64,000 nt of DNA, from contig OX328099.1 of NCBI GenBank assembly GCA_946811185.2, forward strand, positions 19,681,859 to 19,745,858, given 5' to 3'. The notes below the pieces were generated by a model that saw only the letters and a list, made by a program, of their open reading frames with translations, was not told where the DNA came from and made no database searches. Both the position numbers and the translations under genes were made by a program. This DNA is from Hippopus hippopus. Lineage: Eukaryota; Mollusca; Bivalvia; Cardiida; Cardiidae. Of the stretch, positions 63,297 through 64,000 are shown piece after piece. Numbering within the stretch: the first letter of the stretch is position 1; each line of letters starts with the position of its first letter.

Positions 63297-63644
63297 ATGT
63301 TAAGATTTAATCGTGTAGATTATAAAAAATACGATACTTATTGTATCGATATAGAAGGCGCATCTCTATCCCTAAATGATTGTGAAATCTTAGAAATTAA
63401 TAAAACGAAATACGGTTATAAAAAAGCCGTTGTGAAGTTATCTCCCGAAAAAGTAATCAAGATGAAAGAGATCGAGGAAGAGGTGAATGAATATTTACGA
63501 AAGTGGGGGATACCCGAAATAAAGATTGTATATGGTAATAAAGTTTATCCTAAAATTAATCTCGTGAAAAAACTCATACTTAAAGGCGTGTTTGTTAATA
63601 ACGAAAATAAGTCTTTTCCCCAGCTTTGGCTAGATCTCATTTAA
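63297..63644 (+). CDS. Polinton protein of unknown function, 115 aa
   Basis: I do not recognise it with certainty. Basic and soluble, with alternating beta-like stretches (KAVVKLSPEKVIKMKEIEEE) and a C-terminal KLILKGVFVNNENKSFPQLW followed by LDLI. The last part has the feel of small virus single-strand-binding or accessory proteins placed before the capsid gene. TTATATAAAATG lies at its start. Confidence 0.65.
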   Translation: MLRFNRVDYKKYDTYCIDIEGASLSLNDCEILEINKTKYGYKKAVVKLSPEKVIKMKEIEEEVNEYLRKWGIPEIKIVYGNKVYPKINLVKKLILKGVFVNNENKSFPQLWLDLI

Positions 63645-63666
63645 AATTATAATCGCTATTATTAAA

Positions 63667-64000
63667 ATGGACATTTTAAAAATTACCGAACCGATTTTAA
63701 GAAATGATAGTATCGCTGAGTATGAACACCATGAGTATGAGCCAATCACCGGTACACACCTTAACAACTCGGGAGGGGATATTAGGATTAATATCGAGAC
63801 CCAAGATATTTTTACTCACCCTAGTGAGAGTTATTTACTTATTGTAGGTGAATTAATAAGAAGTGATACTGGAGCAGTTTACGATGCAAACACTAATATT
63901 TCTTTGACAAACAACGGTCTCATGTACCTTTTTAAAAATATTAAATATCAACTTTCGGGTATGGAGATTGAATCCGTATTGAATCCTGGACACGCTACTA
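63667..64000 (+). CDS. Major capsid protein (hexon-like, double jelly roll), 5' part
   Basis: The first 111 codons are present; the frame is open at the window end. IRINIETQDIFTHPSESYLL and LMYLFKNIKYQLSGMEIE are signature phrases of Polinton major capsid proteins. A full-length product would be roughly 400-650 residues. It stands 22 bp after the preceding stop with a TTATTAAAATG leader. Confidence 0.9.
   Translation, partial: MDILKITEPILRNDSIAEYEHHEYEPITGTHLNNSGGDIRINIETQDIFTHPSESYLLIVGELIRSDTGAVYDANTNISLTNNGLMYLFKNIKYQLSGMEIESVLNPGHAT

Larger units (their letters stand above)
54306..64000. mobile_element. Polinton/Maverick (adintovirus-like) element, left part
   Basis: The block contains the hallmark Polinton set: chromodomain integrase, adenovirus-type protease, FtsK/HerA packaging ATPase, penton-like and hexon-like capsid proteins, and a PLA2-like protein, in two divergent arms. 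The left end is placed where the PalB repeat stops; the element starts AGTAGTAG or a few bases later. Such elements are usually 15-20 kb with long inverted ends and a 6-bp target duplication, so polymerase B and the right end are expected outside the window. All complete frames are open. Confidence 0.93.

Overview
The window looks like nuclear DNA of a bivalve mollusc, probably a heterodont clam. The evidence is AT-rich sequence with long introns, several dense families of palindromic non-autonomous transposons, tRNA-headed SINEs, mariner copies, and an ACAAGAG...AGCTA repeat element with about 146-bp internal units of the kind common in clam genomes. The species call is inference. Repeat copies come from reading by eye, so edges of decayed copies are approximate.

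Region 1 (1-33 kb). A split host gene runs on the minus strand from an ATG at 32961 to a stop at 11618-11616. I pieced together 12 coding exons with consistent splice sites and phases, giving about 426 residues: a coiled-coil protein with an acidic tail that I do not recognise. Its introns and downstream flank are packed with repeats. The commonest, called PalA here, is a ~221-bp TTAA-flanked, piggyBac-like MITE with a long central palindrome and about 60 complete or partial copies in the window. Families PalB to PalE, SINEs, minisatellites and a decayed mariner (14644-15982) are also present. Two different ACAAGAG...AGCTA elements (22484-24190 and 30891-31338) sit at the same nucleotide inside two separate PalA palindromes.

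Region 2 (33-54 kb). No ordinary host gene is supported. The region holds microsatellites, a 2430-bp element with GGGCCGGTTGCATAA terminal repeats (38415-40844), a mariner with an uninterrupted transposase (40868-42206), a P-element/THAP9-type transposase gene on the minus strand (coding exons 48276-48159 and 46558-44075, a likely 5' UTR exon and TATA box near 49.5 kb, one frameshift at an A9 run), and a third, broken mariner (50653-52280) that has itself been invaded.

Region 3 (54306 to the window end). This is the left part of a Polinton/Maverick (adintovirus-like) element inserted into a PalB copy. Leftward genes are a zinc ribbon, a PLA2-like protein, a chromodomain integrase, an adenovirus-type protease and a tail-fibre-like repeat protein. 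Rightward genes are the packaging ATPase, penton-like minor capsid protein, two glycine-rich or amphipathic virion-type proteins, a dUTPase-like protein, several conserved unknowns, and the start of the major capsid protein, which is cut by the window edge. The two arms diverge from a 33-bp AT-rich gap at 58438-58470. Every complete reading frame is open and CpG is visibly more frequent than in the host flank, so the copy looks young. The DNA polymerase and right terminus would lie beyond 64000.
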